Shown piece after piece: positions 52,350 to 63,373 of a DNA stretch of 64,000 bases; the stretch's first letter is position 1; every line of letters begins with the position of its first letter. The DNA is from Sulfurisoma sp. (GTDB lineage Bacteria; Pseudomonadota; Gammaproteobacteria; Burkholderiales; Rhodocyclaceae), in NCBI GenBank assembly GCA_030691075.1, contig JAUYFI010000022.1:1-64000 (forward strand), given 5' to 3'. The notes under the pieces were generated by a model. That model had not been told where the DNA came from. It ran no database searches and saw only the letters and a list, made by a program, of their open reading frames with translations. The translations under genes were made by a program, and so were the position numbers.

Positions 52350-53127
52350 GAAGGACCGCAACCGCCGGGTACAGGAGAACGAGGGCCTTTGGGATCGGCC
52401 GCAGTTGCTCAATCTGGGCGCCGATCTGCTGTTCGTTTTCGCTATTGCCGTGCTGGCCTGGGCGGCGATGAGCGGCGTACAGCGCCTGCCCTTCTATCCG
52501 CTGCGCGAGCTGGTGGTGGTCGGCGAGGTCGGGCGCGTCAGCCGCGCCCAGATCGAGCATGCCGCGCGCTCCGCGCTGTCCGGCAATCTGTTGAGCGTCA
52601 ATCTCGACGAGGCACGCGTCGCCTTCGAGAAGCTGCCCTGGGTGCGCCGCGCGGAATTGCGCCGGCAGTGGCCGCATGCGCTGGAGCTCGTGCTCGAGGA
52701 GCATGTCGCGATGGCGCGCTGGGCGCGGGCCGACGGCGATCCGCGCCTGGTCAATACCCGCGGCGAGGTCTTTGCGGCCGCCGGCGGCGACGACCTGCCG
52801 CTCTTCATCGGGCCCGAGGGCTCGTCCGCCGCGATGCTCGAACGCTATCGCGAGTTCGACTCGCGCCTGGCGAAAATCCGGCGCAAGCCCGTGGCGCTGA
52901 CGCTGACGGCGCGCGAGGCCTGGCAGGTGAAGCTCGACGACGGCGTGCTGCTCGATCTCGGCCGCGACCAGCCCAGGCAGCCGCTGGCGGAGCGCCTCGA
53001 ACGCTTTGCCGCGCACTACGCCGCCGCCCGCGACAAGGCCGGGGCGCCGGTCGCCGCCGTCGACATGCGTTACCCCAACGGCTTCGCGCTGCGCCTCGGC
53101 CAGCCGGACAAAAAGAGTGCTTCATGA
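52342..53127 (+). CDS. ftsQ: Cell division protein FtsQ
   Basis: A 261-residue bitopic protein from the GTG at 52342. It has a cytoplasmic tail, a membrane helix ([20 protein letters not shown]), a POTRA domain ([20 protein letters not shown]) and a beta domain. It links FtsA/FtsK to FtsBL. It overlaps the ddl end by 8 bases (GTGGCTAG). Confidence 0.94.
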   Translation: MARKDRNRRVQENEGLWDRPQLLNLGADLLFVFAIAVLAWAAMSGVQRLPFYPLRELVVVGEVGRVSRAQIEHAARSALSGNLLSVNLDEARVAFEKLPWVRRAELRRQWPHALELVLEEHVAMARWARADGDPRLVNTRGEVFAAAGGDDLPLFIGPEGSSAAMLERYREFDSRLAKIRRKPVALTLTAREAWQVKLDDGVLLDLGRDQPRQPLAERLERFAAHYAAARDKAGAPVAAVDMRYPNGFALRLGQPDKKSAS

Positions 53128-53137
53128 GTAAAGAACA

Positions 53138-54370
53138 ATGAGCAAGGAACCCAAACGCGATCTGATCGTCGGTCTCGACATCGGCACCTCGAAGATCGTC
53201 GCCATCGTCGCCGAGGTCAATGCCGAGGGCCAACTGGTCATTCTCGGCCTGGGCAGCCAGCAGTCGCGCGGGCTGCGCCGCGGCGTGGTGGTGAACATCG
53301 AGGAGACGGTGGGCGCCATCTCGCGCGCCATCGAAGAAGTCGAGCTGATGGCCGGCTGCAAGGTCAAGGAAGTCTATACCGGCATCGCCGGCAGCCACAT
53401 CAAGAGCAAGGACTCCAGCGGCATGGCCGTGGTGCGCGACAAGGAGGTGACGCAGTTCGACGTCGAGCGCGCCATCGAGGCCGCCAACGCCACGCCGATT
53501 TCCGCCGACGACCGGATCCTCCATACGCTGGTGCAGGAGTTCATCGTCGATGGCCAGGATGGTGTCAAGGAACCGATTGGCATGGACGCCAAGCGCCTCG
53601 ACGTCAAGGTGCATATCGTCACCGGCGCCGTCACCGCCGTGCAGAACATCGTCAAGTGCGTGCATCGCTGCGGCCTTGAAGTGGTCGACCTGGTCCTGCA
53701 ACCGCTGGCCTCGGGCCATGCCGTGCTGACCGACGACGAGCGCGACGTCGGCGTCTGTCTGGTCGACATCGGCGGCGGCACCACCGACGTGGCGATCTTC
53801 TCCCAGGGCGCCATCCGTCACACCGCGGTGATTCCCATCGCCGGCGACCAGATCACGGCGGACATCGGTTTTGCCCTGCGCACCTCGACGGCCGACGCCG
53901 AGGAGATCAAGGAAAAATGGGGCGTGGCGTTGCAGCAGATCGCCGACCCGGAGCAGATGATCGAGGTGCCGGGCGTCGGCGAGCGCTCGGCGACGCAGCT
54001 CTCGCGCCAGTCCCTGGCCGGCTTCATCCAGCCGCGCATCGAGGAAATCTTCCTCAAGGTGCAGGAGGAACTGGTCAGGAGCGGCTACGAGCGGCTGCTG
54101 CGCGCCGGCATCGTGCTCACCGGCGGTTCGGCGCAGATGCCGGGGATGACCGAGCTGGGCGAGGAAATCTTCCACAACACGGTGAAGCTCGGCGTGCCGC
54201 ACTACGACGGCAACCTGCGCGACTTCGTCAAGGGGCCGCGCCATTCGACGGCGATGGGGCTGCTGCTCGAGGGGCTGACCCAAAAACAACGCGGGCTCAA
54301 GGTGCGGAGCCCGCGGAATTTCAGGCAGGTTCTGGAACGCATGCGTTCCTGGTTCGTGAAGAATTTTTGA
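53138..54370 (+). CDS. ftsA: Cell division protein FtsA
   Basis: A 410-residue actin-like ATPase. Nucleotide-binding motifs are VGLDIGTSKIVAIVAEV, CLVDIGGGTTDVAIFSQG and IVLTGGSAQMPGM. The C-terminal amphipathic helix (QVLERMRSWFVKNF) tethers FtsZ to the membrane. Confidence 0.97.
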   Translation: MSKEPKRDLIVGLDIGTSKIVAIVAEVNAEGQLVILGLGSQQSRGLRRGVVVNIEETVGAISRAIEEVELMAGCKVKEVYTGIAGSHIKSKDSSGMAVVRDKEVTQFDVERAIEAANATPISADDRILHTLVQEFIVDGQDGVKEPIGMDAKRLDVKVHIVTGAVTAVQNIVKCVHRCGLEVVDLVLQPLASGHAVLTDDERDVGVCLVDIGGGTTDVAIFSQGAIRHTAVIPIAGDQITADIGFALRTSTADAEEIKEKWGVALQQIADPEQMIEVPGVGERSATQLSRQSLAGFIQPRIEEIFLKVQEELVRSGYERLLRAGIVLTGGSAQMPGMTELGEEIFHNTVKLGVPHYDGNLRDFVKGPRHSTAMGLLLEGLTQKQRGLKVRSPRNFRQVLERMRSWFVKNF

Positions 54371-54405
54371 TCTTACTTTGCAGCAGCAACAACAAGGAGG
54401 CGAGC

Positions 54406-55605
54406 ATGTTTGAATTTGTTGAACCGGAACCCACGACCATCATCAAGGTCATCGGCGTCGGCGGCGCGGGTGGCAATGCCGTCGAGCACATGATCCGCGA
54501 GGGCGTGCAAGGCGTTGAGTTCATTTGCGCCAACACCGACGCGCAGGCGCTGAAACACATGAGCGCCGGCGTCAAGCTCCAGCTCGGGCCGGGTCTGGGC
54601 GCCGGCGGCAAGCCCGAGGTCGGCCGCGAGCATGCGCGGTTGGCCCGCGAGCAGATCGCCGAGGCGCTCGCCGGCGCCCACATGGCCTTCATCACCGCCG
54701 GCATGGGCGGCGGCACCGGCACCGGCGCCGCGCCCATCGTCGCCGAGGTGGCGCGCGAACTCGGCATCCTCACCGTCGCCGTGGTGACCAAGCCCTTCGA
54801 CTACGAGGGCCGCCGCATGAGCCTGGCCGAGGCCGGTCTCAAGGAACTGGAAGAATCGGTCGACTCGCTGATCGTCGTGCTCAACGAGAAGCTGATGGAA
54901 GTGCTGGGCGAGGACGTGCTGATGGACGAAGCCTTCCGGGCCGCCGACAACGTGCTCAAGAATGCCGTCGGCGGCATCGCCGAGATCATCAACGTGCATG
55001 GCCACATCAACGTCGATTTCCAGGACGTGCGCACCGTGATGGGCGAGATGGGCAAGGCCATGATGGGCTCGGGCGAAGCCACCGGCGTCGATCGCGCCCG
55101 CATCGCCGCCGAGAACGCCGCCGCCAGCCCGCTGCTCGAGGGCATCGAGTTGTCCGGCGCCCGCGGCGTGCTGGTCAATGTCAGCGCCAGCAAGCAGATC
55201 AGCATGAAGGAGTACAAGGAGGTGATGGCCACCATCCGCCAATACACCTCGCCCGAGGCGACCGTGATCTGCGGCCTCGCCTACGACGAGGGCATGGAGG
55301 ATCGCGTGCGCGTCACCGTGGTCGCCACCGGGCTGGGCGCGCCCGGCGTGCGCCGCCAGGCCAAGCCGACGCTGATCCACGACGCTGAAAGATTGAATGG
55401 CACGGACGGCAGGCCGGTGCCCGGCACGAGTTCGGGTTTCAATGTTCCCGAGGTGGGAGATGTGTTCCGCTCCAGCCGCGGCAACCGCGCCGCCAGCGTC
55501 GATTCCATGACTGCCAGTGGGGTCGATAAGTACGATATTCCTGCTTTCCTGCGCAGGGACAACGACGAATCGTTGCCGGCCTTTTTCCGCAAACAGGCGG
55601 ATTGA
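54406..55605 (+). CDS. ftsZ: Cell division protein FtsZ
   Basis: A 399-residue tubulin homologue. It has the GTP-binding loops VIGVGGAGGNAVEHM and AGMGGGTGTGAAPIVAE, the T7 catalytic NVDFQDVRTVM region, and the C-terminal peptide DIPAFLRR that binds FtsA and ZipA. AAGGAGG lies 6-8 bases before the ATG. It is the last division gene of the cluster. Confidence 0.98.
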   Translation: MFEFVEPEPTTIIKVIGVGGAGGNAVEHMIREGVQGVEFICANTDAQALKHMSAGVKLQLGPGLGAGGKPEVGREHARLAREQIAEALAGAHMAFITAGMGGGTGTGAAPIVAEVARELGILTVAVVTKPFDYEGRRMSLAEAGLKELEESVDSLIVVLNEKLMEVLGEDVLMDEAFRAADNVLKNAVGGIAEIINVHGHINVDFQDVRTVMGEMGKAMMGSGEATGVDRARIAAENAAASPLLEGIELSGARGVLVNVSASKQISMKEYKEVMATIRQYTSPEATVICGLAYDEGMEDRVRVTVVATGLGAPGVRRQAKPTLIHDAERLNGTDGRPVPGTSSGFNVPEVGDVFRSSRGNRAASVDSMTASGVDKYDIPAFLRRDNDESLPAFFRKQAD

Positions 55606-55722
55606 GGCAAGGTTTGGCGGCGCGACCGGGGGAGATTCGCCTCCCCCCGACCGCTCCGCCTGCCATGGTAAGATCGTCGCCCCGAACAATGCCTTTGCCA
55701 TATCCTCTCCGCTAGCCCGTCC

Positions 55723-56643
55723 ATGCTGCGCCAGCGCACGCTCAAGTCCGTCATCAACGCCACTGGCGTCGGTCTTCATTCCGGCGTCAAGGTGCGGTTG
55801 ACGCTGCGTCCGGCCCAGCCGAATACGGGTATCGTTTTCCGTCGCGTCGATCTCGATCCGCCGGTCGACCTGCGCGCCGATCCCTTCGGTGTCGGCGACA
55901 CGCGCATGGCCTCGGTGCTCGAGCACGATGGTGTGCGCCTCGGCACCGTCGAGCACCTGATGTCGGCGCTGGCCGGTCTCGGCATCGACAATCTCTACGC
56001 CGACGTCGACGCCGCCGAGCTGCCGATCATGGACGGTTCGGCCGGCCCCTTCGTGTTCCTGCTGCAATCCGCCGGCATTGAGGAACAGAACGCGCCGAAA
56101 CGCTTTCTTCGCATCAAAAAGCCCGTCGAAGTGAAGGATGGCGACAAATGGGCACGGCTCGAGCCCTACGACGGATTCAGGCTGACGTTTTCCATCGCCT
56201 TCAACCACCCGGCGGTGGATCAGACCGGAAATCGCGTTGTGGTCGATTTTGCCGACGACTCTTACATCCGCGACATCTCACGCGCCCGCACTTTCGGTTT
56301 CACCCAGGATGTCGAGGCCCTGCGCGCCCAGGGCCTGGCGCTCGGCGGCAGCCTCGACAACGCCATCGTAATGGACGAATACCGCATCCTCAACACCGAC
56401 GGCCTGCGGCTTCCCGACGAGTTCGCCCGTCACAAGATGCTCGACGCCATCGGCGACCTCTATCTCGCCGGCCATCCCCTGCTGGCCGCCTTCTCGGCCC
56501 ACAAGTCCGGGCATGCGCTCAACAACCAGTTGCTGCGCACCCTGCTGGCGGATGCCTCGGCCTGGGAACTGGTGAGTTTCGAGGATGCCGCGGCCGCTCC
56601 GGCCGGCATCGCGAACCTCTATCCCGAACTGCAGGCGGCTTGA
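55723..56643 (+). CDS. lpxC: UDP-3-O-acyl-N-acetylglucosamine deacetylase
   Basis: A 306-residue zinc deacetylase, the committed step of lipid A synthesis. Zinc ligands are in [13 protein letters not shown] and [11 protein letters not shown] (His and Asp four apart), and the catalytic His is in [13 protein letters not shown] 117-base gap separates it from ftsZ, the usual place for its own promoter; a TAAGAT at about 55670 is a weak -10 candidate. Confidence 0.97.
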   Translation: MLRQRTLKSVINATGVGLHSGVKVRLTLRPAQPNTGIVFRRVDLDPPVDLRADPFGVGDTRMASVLEHDGVRLGTVEHLMSALAGLGIDNLYADVDAAELPIMDGSAGPFVFLLQSAGIEEQNAPKRFLRIKKPVEVKDGDKWARLEPYDGFRLTFSIAFNHPAVDQTGNRVVVDFADDSYIRDISRARTFGFTQDVEALRAQGLALGGSLDNAIVMDEYRILNTDGLRLPDEFARHKMLDAIGDLYLAGHPLLAAFSAHKSGHALNNQLLRTLLADASAWELVSFEDAAAAPAGIANLYPELQAA

Positions 56644-56660
56644 TCCCGACTGTAGGGTTT

Positions 56661-57104
56661 CTAGCCGCGCTCGACCAATTTGGCCAATGCAAGCTTAAGG
56701 CGAGACCCTTCAGGCAAGCGCCTTTCAAGCGATGTGAGTCCTTGCTTTGCTTGATCGCCAATGCCTGTGGGGGCTTGGCGCGGGGCTTGGATGGGTTTTT
56801 CGTTGCGCCCTTGCACGCGGATTTCAATTCCATTAACCTCCGCCGCTTCAAAACGTACAAGGTCGGCGAGCCGCGGTGCCAGTTGCCTGAGCTTTGCCGC
56901 CACCGCGCCATTATCGGCGTGGATAACGAGCTTCCCCGACTTGAGATTCGCCACGCGGGCGCCGCGGGCAAGGCTGACTGGTAGGTTAGCCGCAAGAATA
57001 GCTTGCAGCCGCGCCAGGCGGGAAGCATGGGAAGACAGTCGAGCCATGCCGGCATCGGCGAGCAGGCAGTCTTCGAGAGAACGGACAGTGCGGCGCGGCC
57101 GCAT
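56661..57104 (-). CDS. DciA-like DUF721 protein
   Basis: A 147-residue protein with the DUF721 core (LPVSLARGARVANLKSGKLV; IHADNGAVAAKLRQLAPRL). DciA proteins load the replicative helicase DnaB where DnaC is absent. It is convergent with lpxC and divergent from the M23 gene (27 bases between starts), an order common in betaproteobacteria. Confidence 0.85.
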   Translation of the reverse strand: MRPRRTVRSLEDCLLADAGMARLSSHASRLARLQAILAANLPVSLARGARVANLKSGKLVIHADNGAVAAKLRQLAPRLADLVRFEAAEVNGIEIRVQGRNEKPIQAPRQAPTGIGDQAKQGLTSLERRLPEGSRLKLALAKLVERG

Positions 57105-57131
57105 GGTGCAATACCTGAAAGGGTGCAGAGC

Positions 57132-58070
57132 ATGCATATTATTCTCGTCTCCGACAGAATGACAACGGCCAAGACCCTGACGTTGACCTGGCGTCACCTG
57201 ATACTGGGCAGCGGTCTGCTGGTCGCCTCGGTCATCGCACTATCCACCCTGTTTTCCTATTTCACCGTCCGCCATGCCGCCGAGTTGCGTCTGCCCTTCC
57301 TGCAGGACCTGATGCGCGTCGTCTCCGCCGAGGAAACGCAGAAGAGCCGCGACTATGTGCGCGAAAACCTCAATGCCATGGCCGTCAAGCTCGGCCAGAT
57401 GCAGGCCCAACTGCTGCGGCTGGACTCGCTGGGCGAGCGCCTGGCCTCGGTTTCCGGACTCAAGCTGCAGGACGCGCGCACCCAGGCACCGGACCGGGAC
57501 AGCCGCGGCGGCCCGCTGGTCAACCCCTCCGCGCTATCCGCCAATGAACTGCAGCAGGCAGTCGAGGCCCTGGGCCGCCAGCTCGAAGCCAGGACCGACA
57601 CCCTGAGCCTGCTCGAAGCGCAGCTGTTCGAGGATCGCGTGCGCAAGGCGCGACTGCCGACCACCCTGCCCGTCGACGCGCAATGGAACGCCTCGGCCTA
57701 TGGCTGGCGCCTCGATCCCTTCACCGGCCAGCGCGCGATGCACGAAGGCGTGGACTTTCCAGCCGAGGTCGGCATTCCCATCGTCGCTGCCGCGGCGGGC
57801 GTGGTGATCGCCGCCGAGCGCCATCCCGAATACGGCCTGATGATCGACATCGACCACGGCAACGACCTGATTACCCGCTATGCCCATGCCTCGAAGCTGC
57901 TGGTGCAGCCGGGCGCCTTCGTCAAACGCGGCCAGAACATCGCCGCCGTCGGCAACACCGGCCGCTCGACCGGTCCCCACCTGCACTTCGAGGTGCGCAT
58001 CAAGGGCGCGGCGCAAAATCCCAACCGCTTCCTGCAGATGGCTGCCGATACCCACGGCCACCGCCACTGA
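57132..58070 (+). CDS. M23-family peptidoglycan peptidase, membrane anchored
   Basis: A 312-residue protein. It has an N-terminal membrane helix (LILGSGLLVASVIALSTLFS), a coiled-coil periplasmic stalk (about 60-180) and a LytM/M23 domain with zinc ligands in MHEGVDFPAEVG and PHLHFEVRIKG. It resembles divisome- and elongation-linked M23 endopeptidases. The start is the ATG at 57132; earlier in-frame ATGs lack a signal and overlap dciA. Confidence 0.9.
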   Translation: MHIILVSDRMTTAKTLTLTWRHLILGSGLLVASVIALSTLFSYFTVRHAAELRLPFLQDLMRVVSAEETQKSRDYVRENLNAMAVKLGQMQAQLLRLDSLGERLASVSGLKLQDARTQAPDRDSRGGPLVNPSALSANELQQAVEALGRQLEARTDTLSLLEAQLFEDRVRKARLPTTLPVDAQWNASAYGWRLDPFTGQRAMHEGVDFPAEVGIPIVAAAAGVVIAAERHPEYGLMIDIDHGNDLITRYAHASKLLVQPGAFVKRGQNIAAVGNTGRSTGPHLHFEVRIKGAAQNPNRFLQMAADTHGHRH

Positions 58071-58183
58071 TCCGCGTCGCCCGGGCCGCCCCATTCCCGT
58101 CTTGGCCCAGATCAAGGCCGGCCGGGGCCGCATGGTAGAATTCGCCCTTTCGCCGACCCCGGCGCTGGACGACTCCCAACCAC

Positions 58184-60937
<2,754 letters not shown>

Positions 60938-60946
60938 AAACCATGA

Positions 60947-61027
60947 ACCACGGAGACACAGAGGCACGGAGGAGGACGATTCTTTCACGGGCATTGGCAC
61001 TTCTCCGTGCCTCTGTGTCTCCGTGGT
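60947..61027. repeat. Large palindrome of the CCACGGAGACACAGAGGC type, between secA and mtnA
   Basis: Perfect 25-base arms (60947-60971 beginning ACCACGGAGACACAGAGG, and 61003-61027) with a 31-base loop, the same loop length as the copy at 45224-45298. The right arm runs over the only plausible start codon of mtnA. Confidence 0.85.
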
Positions 61028-62015
61028 AAAAGAGGTTCTTGCCACAATCCGCGAGGATGGCGATGCGGTGGTCATCCTCGATCAGACCCGGCTGCCCGGG
61101 GAGACGGCCTTCGTTGTCCTCCGTGGCTTGGAAGACGCCGCCAATGCCATCCGCGTCATGCAGGTGCGCGGCGCGCCGCTGATCGGCGCCACGGCGGCCT
61201 ACGGTGTTGCGCTGGCGCTACAGGAAGGCCGCCCGCTCGAAGACGCGCTGACAGCTCTTGCCGCCACCCGTCCGACCGCGGTTAACCTCCACTGGGCGCT
61301 GAAACGCATGCGCCTCGTCCTCGAAAACTCGGCGCTGGCGACACGGCGCGATTTGGCCTGGAACGAAGCTCGCGCCATCGCGCGCGAGGACGAGGCCGCC
61401 AATGCCGCCATCGGCCAGCATGGCCTGCCGCTGCTGCAGGCCATCGCCGCCCGCAAGGGACGCATCAACGCGATGACCCATTGCAACGCCGGCTGGCTCG
61501 CCACCGTTGCCAACGGCACCGCGCTCGCCCCCATCTATGCCGCACAGGACGCCGGCCTCGACGTCCATGTCTGGGTCTCCGAAACCCGCCCCCGCAACCA
61601 GGGCCACCTCACCGCCTGGGAACTCGAACAGGCCGGCATACCGCACACCCTCATCGCCGACAATGCCGCCGGCCTGCTGCTGATGCAGGGCAAGGTCGAT
61701 TGCGTCATCGTTGGCGCCGACCGCATCGCCGCCAACGGCGATACCGCCAACAAGATCGGCACATATTTGAAGGCGCTGGCGGCCCGCGAACACGGCGTGC
61801 CGTTCTACGTTGCCGCCCCCGTTTCCACCATCGATTTCGCCTGCCCCGATGGTGCGCACATTCCCATCGAGGAGCGCGCCGCCGAAGAAGTCGGCGCCGG
61901 CGACACGCCGGTGGCCAATCCCGCCTTCGACGTCACGCCGGCGGGGTTGATTTCCGGTGTCATCACCGAGCGCGGTATCATTACCGCGTCGAATCTCCGA
62001 TCGGTGATGCCATGA
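61023..62015 (+). CDS. mtnA: S-methyl-5-thioribose-1-phosphate isomerase
   Basis: About 330 residues. Family blocks are MQVRGAPLIGATAAYG, MTHCNAGWLATV, VWVSETRPRNQGHLTAWEL, VIVGADRIAANGDTANKIGT and the end NPAFDVTPAGLISGVITERG. The catalytic Cys and Asp are in the HCNAG and GADRIA segments. The start is uncertain: GTG at 61023 lies inside the right arm of a palindrome, without a ribosome binding site, and the frame stays open upstream. It isomerises methylthioribose-1-P or 5-deoxyribose-1-P. The stop overlaps the next ATG (ATGA). Repeat A copies at 61325 and 61887. Confidence 0.9.
   Translation: MVKEVLATIREDGDAVVILDQTRLPGETAFVVLRGLEDAANAIRVMQVRGAPLIGATAAYGVALALQEGRPLEDALTALAATRPTAVNLHWALKRMRLVLENSALATRRDLAWNEARAIAREDEAANAAIGQHGLPLLQAIAARKGRINAMTHCNAGWLATVANGTALAPIYAAQDAGLDVHVWVSETRPRNQGHLTAWELEQAGIPHTLIADNAAGLLLMQGKVDCVIVGADRIAANGDTANKIGTYLKALAAREHGVPFYVAAPVSTIDFACPDGAHIPIEERAAEEVGAGDTPVANPAFDVTPAGLISGVITERGIITASNLRSVMP
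61325..61348 (-). repeat. Dispersed 24-base repeat A (first copy in mtnA)
   Basis: AAACTCGGCGCTGGCG followed by ACACGGCG, differing by one base from the lnt copy. In-frame (NSALATRRD). Confidence 0.65.
61887..61910 (-). repeat. Dispersed repeat A, diverged (second copy in mtnA)
   Basis: GAAGTCGGCGCCGGCG followed by ACACGCCG, three differences from the lnt copy. It falls in a loop of MtnA that is variable in length and sequence. Confidence 0.4.
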
Positions 62016-62248
62016 GAGTTGTCGGGAAACGCGTGCAGGACGATATCAGCTTCGACGCCTCGGCCGAAAAGCTGCTCAGCGGCGCGCGCTGGAACGATGC
62101 CATGCAACAAGCCTTCGGCGCGAACCAGCCTGGCATATTCCCGAAGGGCGTCTTCCGCTACCGTTCCCACGAAGAAGCCGACGAGGCCCTGCTCGATGCC
62201 CTGGCCAAGCGCATGGCGACGATTGCACTGGCGCGGAGAAATGGCTGA
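62012..62248 (+). CDS. Small protein paired with a nucleotidyltransferase (putative antitoxin-like)
   Basis: A 78-residue, charged protein: VVGKRVQDDISFDASAEKLL, then SGARWNDAMQQAFGANQPG, then a helical end rich in Glu/Asp/Ala. There is no hydrophobic segment. It starts within the mtnA stop (ATGA) and overlaps the next gene by 8 bases, so it is made together with it. I do not recognise the family with certainty. A tightly coupled small partner upstream of a nucleotidyltransferase resembles toxin-antitoxin organisation, which is inference. Confidence 0.6.
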   Translation: MRVVGKRVQDDISFDASAEKLLSGARWNDAMQQAFGANQPGIFPKGVFRYRSHEEADEALLDALAKRMATIALARRNG

Positions 62249-62741
62249 GGAAAAGACGTCTCGCGCCGCCACGACCGACGATCTGCTGCGCGTGATTCGT
62301 GCATTGAACGAGCAAGGCGCGGACTATCTTCTGGTGGGCGGCTATGCCCTCTATGCCCATGGCTACCAGCGTGCGACAACTGATATCGATATTCTGGTCC
62401 CCTCGACCCGCGAGAGTGCCACCCGGGTAACCCAAGCGCTACTGCTGTTGCCAGATCGGGCGGCGGGGCAAATCGATCCGGCCTGGTTCGAGGAGGGAAA
62501 CACCATCCGCGTGGCCGACGAATTCGTTGTCGATGTCATGTTCAATGCCTGCGGCGAAAGCTACGAAAGTTTGCTGCCGCATGCACAGACCGTCATTCTG
62601 GACGACGGCACGCCGGTCAAAACAATCGATCTCGAGGGTTTGCTCAAGACCAAGCAGACAGTCCGCGGCAAGGATGCAGGCGACCGACTCGCGCTGGAGC
62701 GCGCGCTGGAGGAGCTGAAGCGGCGAAACCCGCATGGCTGA
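62241..62741 (+). CDS. Nucleotidyltransferase-fold protein (AbiEii/MNT-like)
   Basis: A 166-residue pol-beta-type nucleotidyltransferase. VGGYALYAHGYQRATTDIDI contains the GG and DxD motifs, and FVVDVMFNA supplies the third acidic strand. The C-terminal helices (VKTIDLEGLLKTKQTVRGKD) are typical of the AbiEii/DUF6036-like group. Relatives serve as toxins or antitoxins that nucleotidylate tRNA or a partner toxin. It is intact. It begins and ends in the same ATGGCTGA overlap pattern with its neighbours. Confidence 0.75.
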   Translation: MAEEKTSRAATTDDLLRVIRALNEQGADYLLVGGYALYAHGYQRATTDIDILVPSTRESATRVTQALLLLPDRAAGQIDPAWFEEGNTIRVADEFVVDVMFNACGESYESLLPHAQTVILDDGTPVKTIDLEGLLKTKQTVRGKDAGDRLALERALEELKRRNPHG

Positions 62742-63372
62742 CCCCGACGTACGTTCCGCCGTCCTCGCCACCGCGCGCGCCATGAACGCGGCGGGGCTCA
62801 ATCGCGGTACGGCGGGCAACGTCAGCGCGCGCCACGAAGATGGCTTTTACGTTACGCCGACCGGCATGGATTACGACGAAGTCGCGCCCGAGGACATCGT
62901 CTTCGTCGGCTTCGACGGTTCAGTCTCCGGCAAGCGCAAGCCCTCCAGCGAATGGCGCTTCCACCGCGACATCTACGCGGCGCGGCCGGAGGCCGGCTCG
63001 ATCCTGCATGCCCACGCATCGTTCGCCACCGCGCTGGCCTGTCGCGGTGAGCCGATTCCGCCGTTCCACTACATGATCGCCCGCTTCGGTGGCGCCGACA
63101 TCCGCTGTGCGGCCTATGCCACTTTCGGTACACAGGAACTCTCAGACGCGATGATCGAAGCGCTGGAAGGGCGCTGCGCCTGCCTGATGGCGCATCATGG
63201 CATGGTGGTGTTCGGTGGGGATATGAAGCAGGCGCTGGCGCTGGCCGTCGAGTTCGAGGCCTTGTGCGAGCAGTACTGGCGGGTCTTGGCGCTGGGGCCG
63301 GCGAAGCTGCTGCCGGCAGACGAAATGCAAAGGGTAATCGGGAAATTTGCCGGCTACGGCCGGCAGGACTGA
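62734..63372 (+). CDS. Class II aldolase (fuculose-phosphate aldolase-like; likely 5-deoxyribulose/methylthioribulose phosphate aldolase)
   Basis: A 212-residue aldolase. GTAGNVSARHEDGFYVTPTG is the phosphate-binding part, ILHAHASFATALAC and LMAHHGMVVFG hold the zinc histidines, and a conserved Glu is in KPSSEWRFHRDIY. Being co-transcribed with mtnA suggests the DHAP shunt: cleavage of 5-deoxyribulose-1-P or methylthioribulose-1-P to DHAP and an aldehyde. A MtnB dehydratase is related by fold, but no other methionine-salvage genes are visible. I favour the aldolase role without certainty. Confidence 0.8.
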   Translation: MADPDVRSAVLATARAMNAAGLNRGTAGNVSARHEDGFYVTPTGMDYDEVAPEDIVFVGFDGSVSGKRKPSSEWRFHRDIYAARPEAGSILHAHASFATALACRGEPIPPFHYMIARFGGADIRCAAYATFGTQELSDAMIEALEGRCACLMAHHGMVVFGGDMKQALALAVEFEALCEQYWRVLALGPAKLLPADEMQRVIGKFAGYGRQD

Positions 63373-63373
63373 T

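Noticed and set aside
58136..58141. TAGAAT as a -10 element for secA
   Set aside because: No -35 element at suitable spacing; left out of the annotation.
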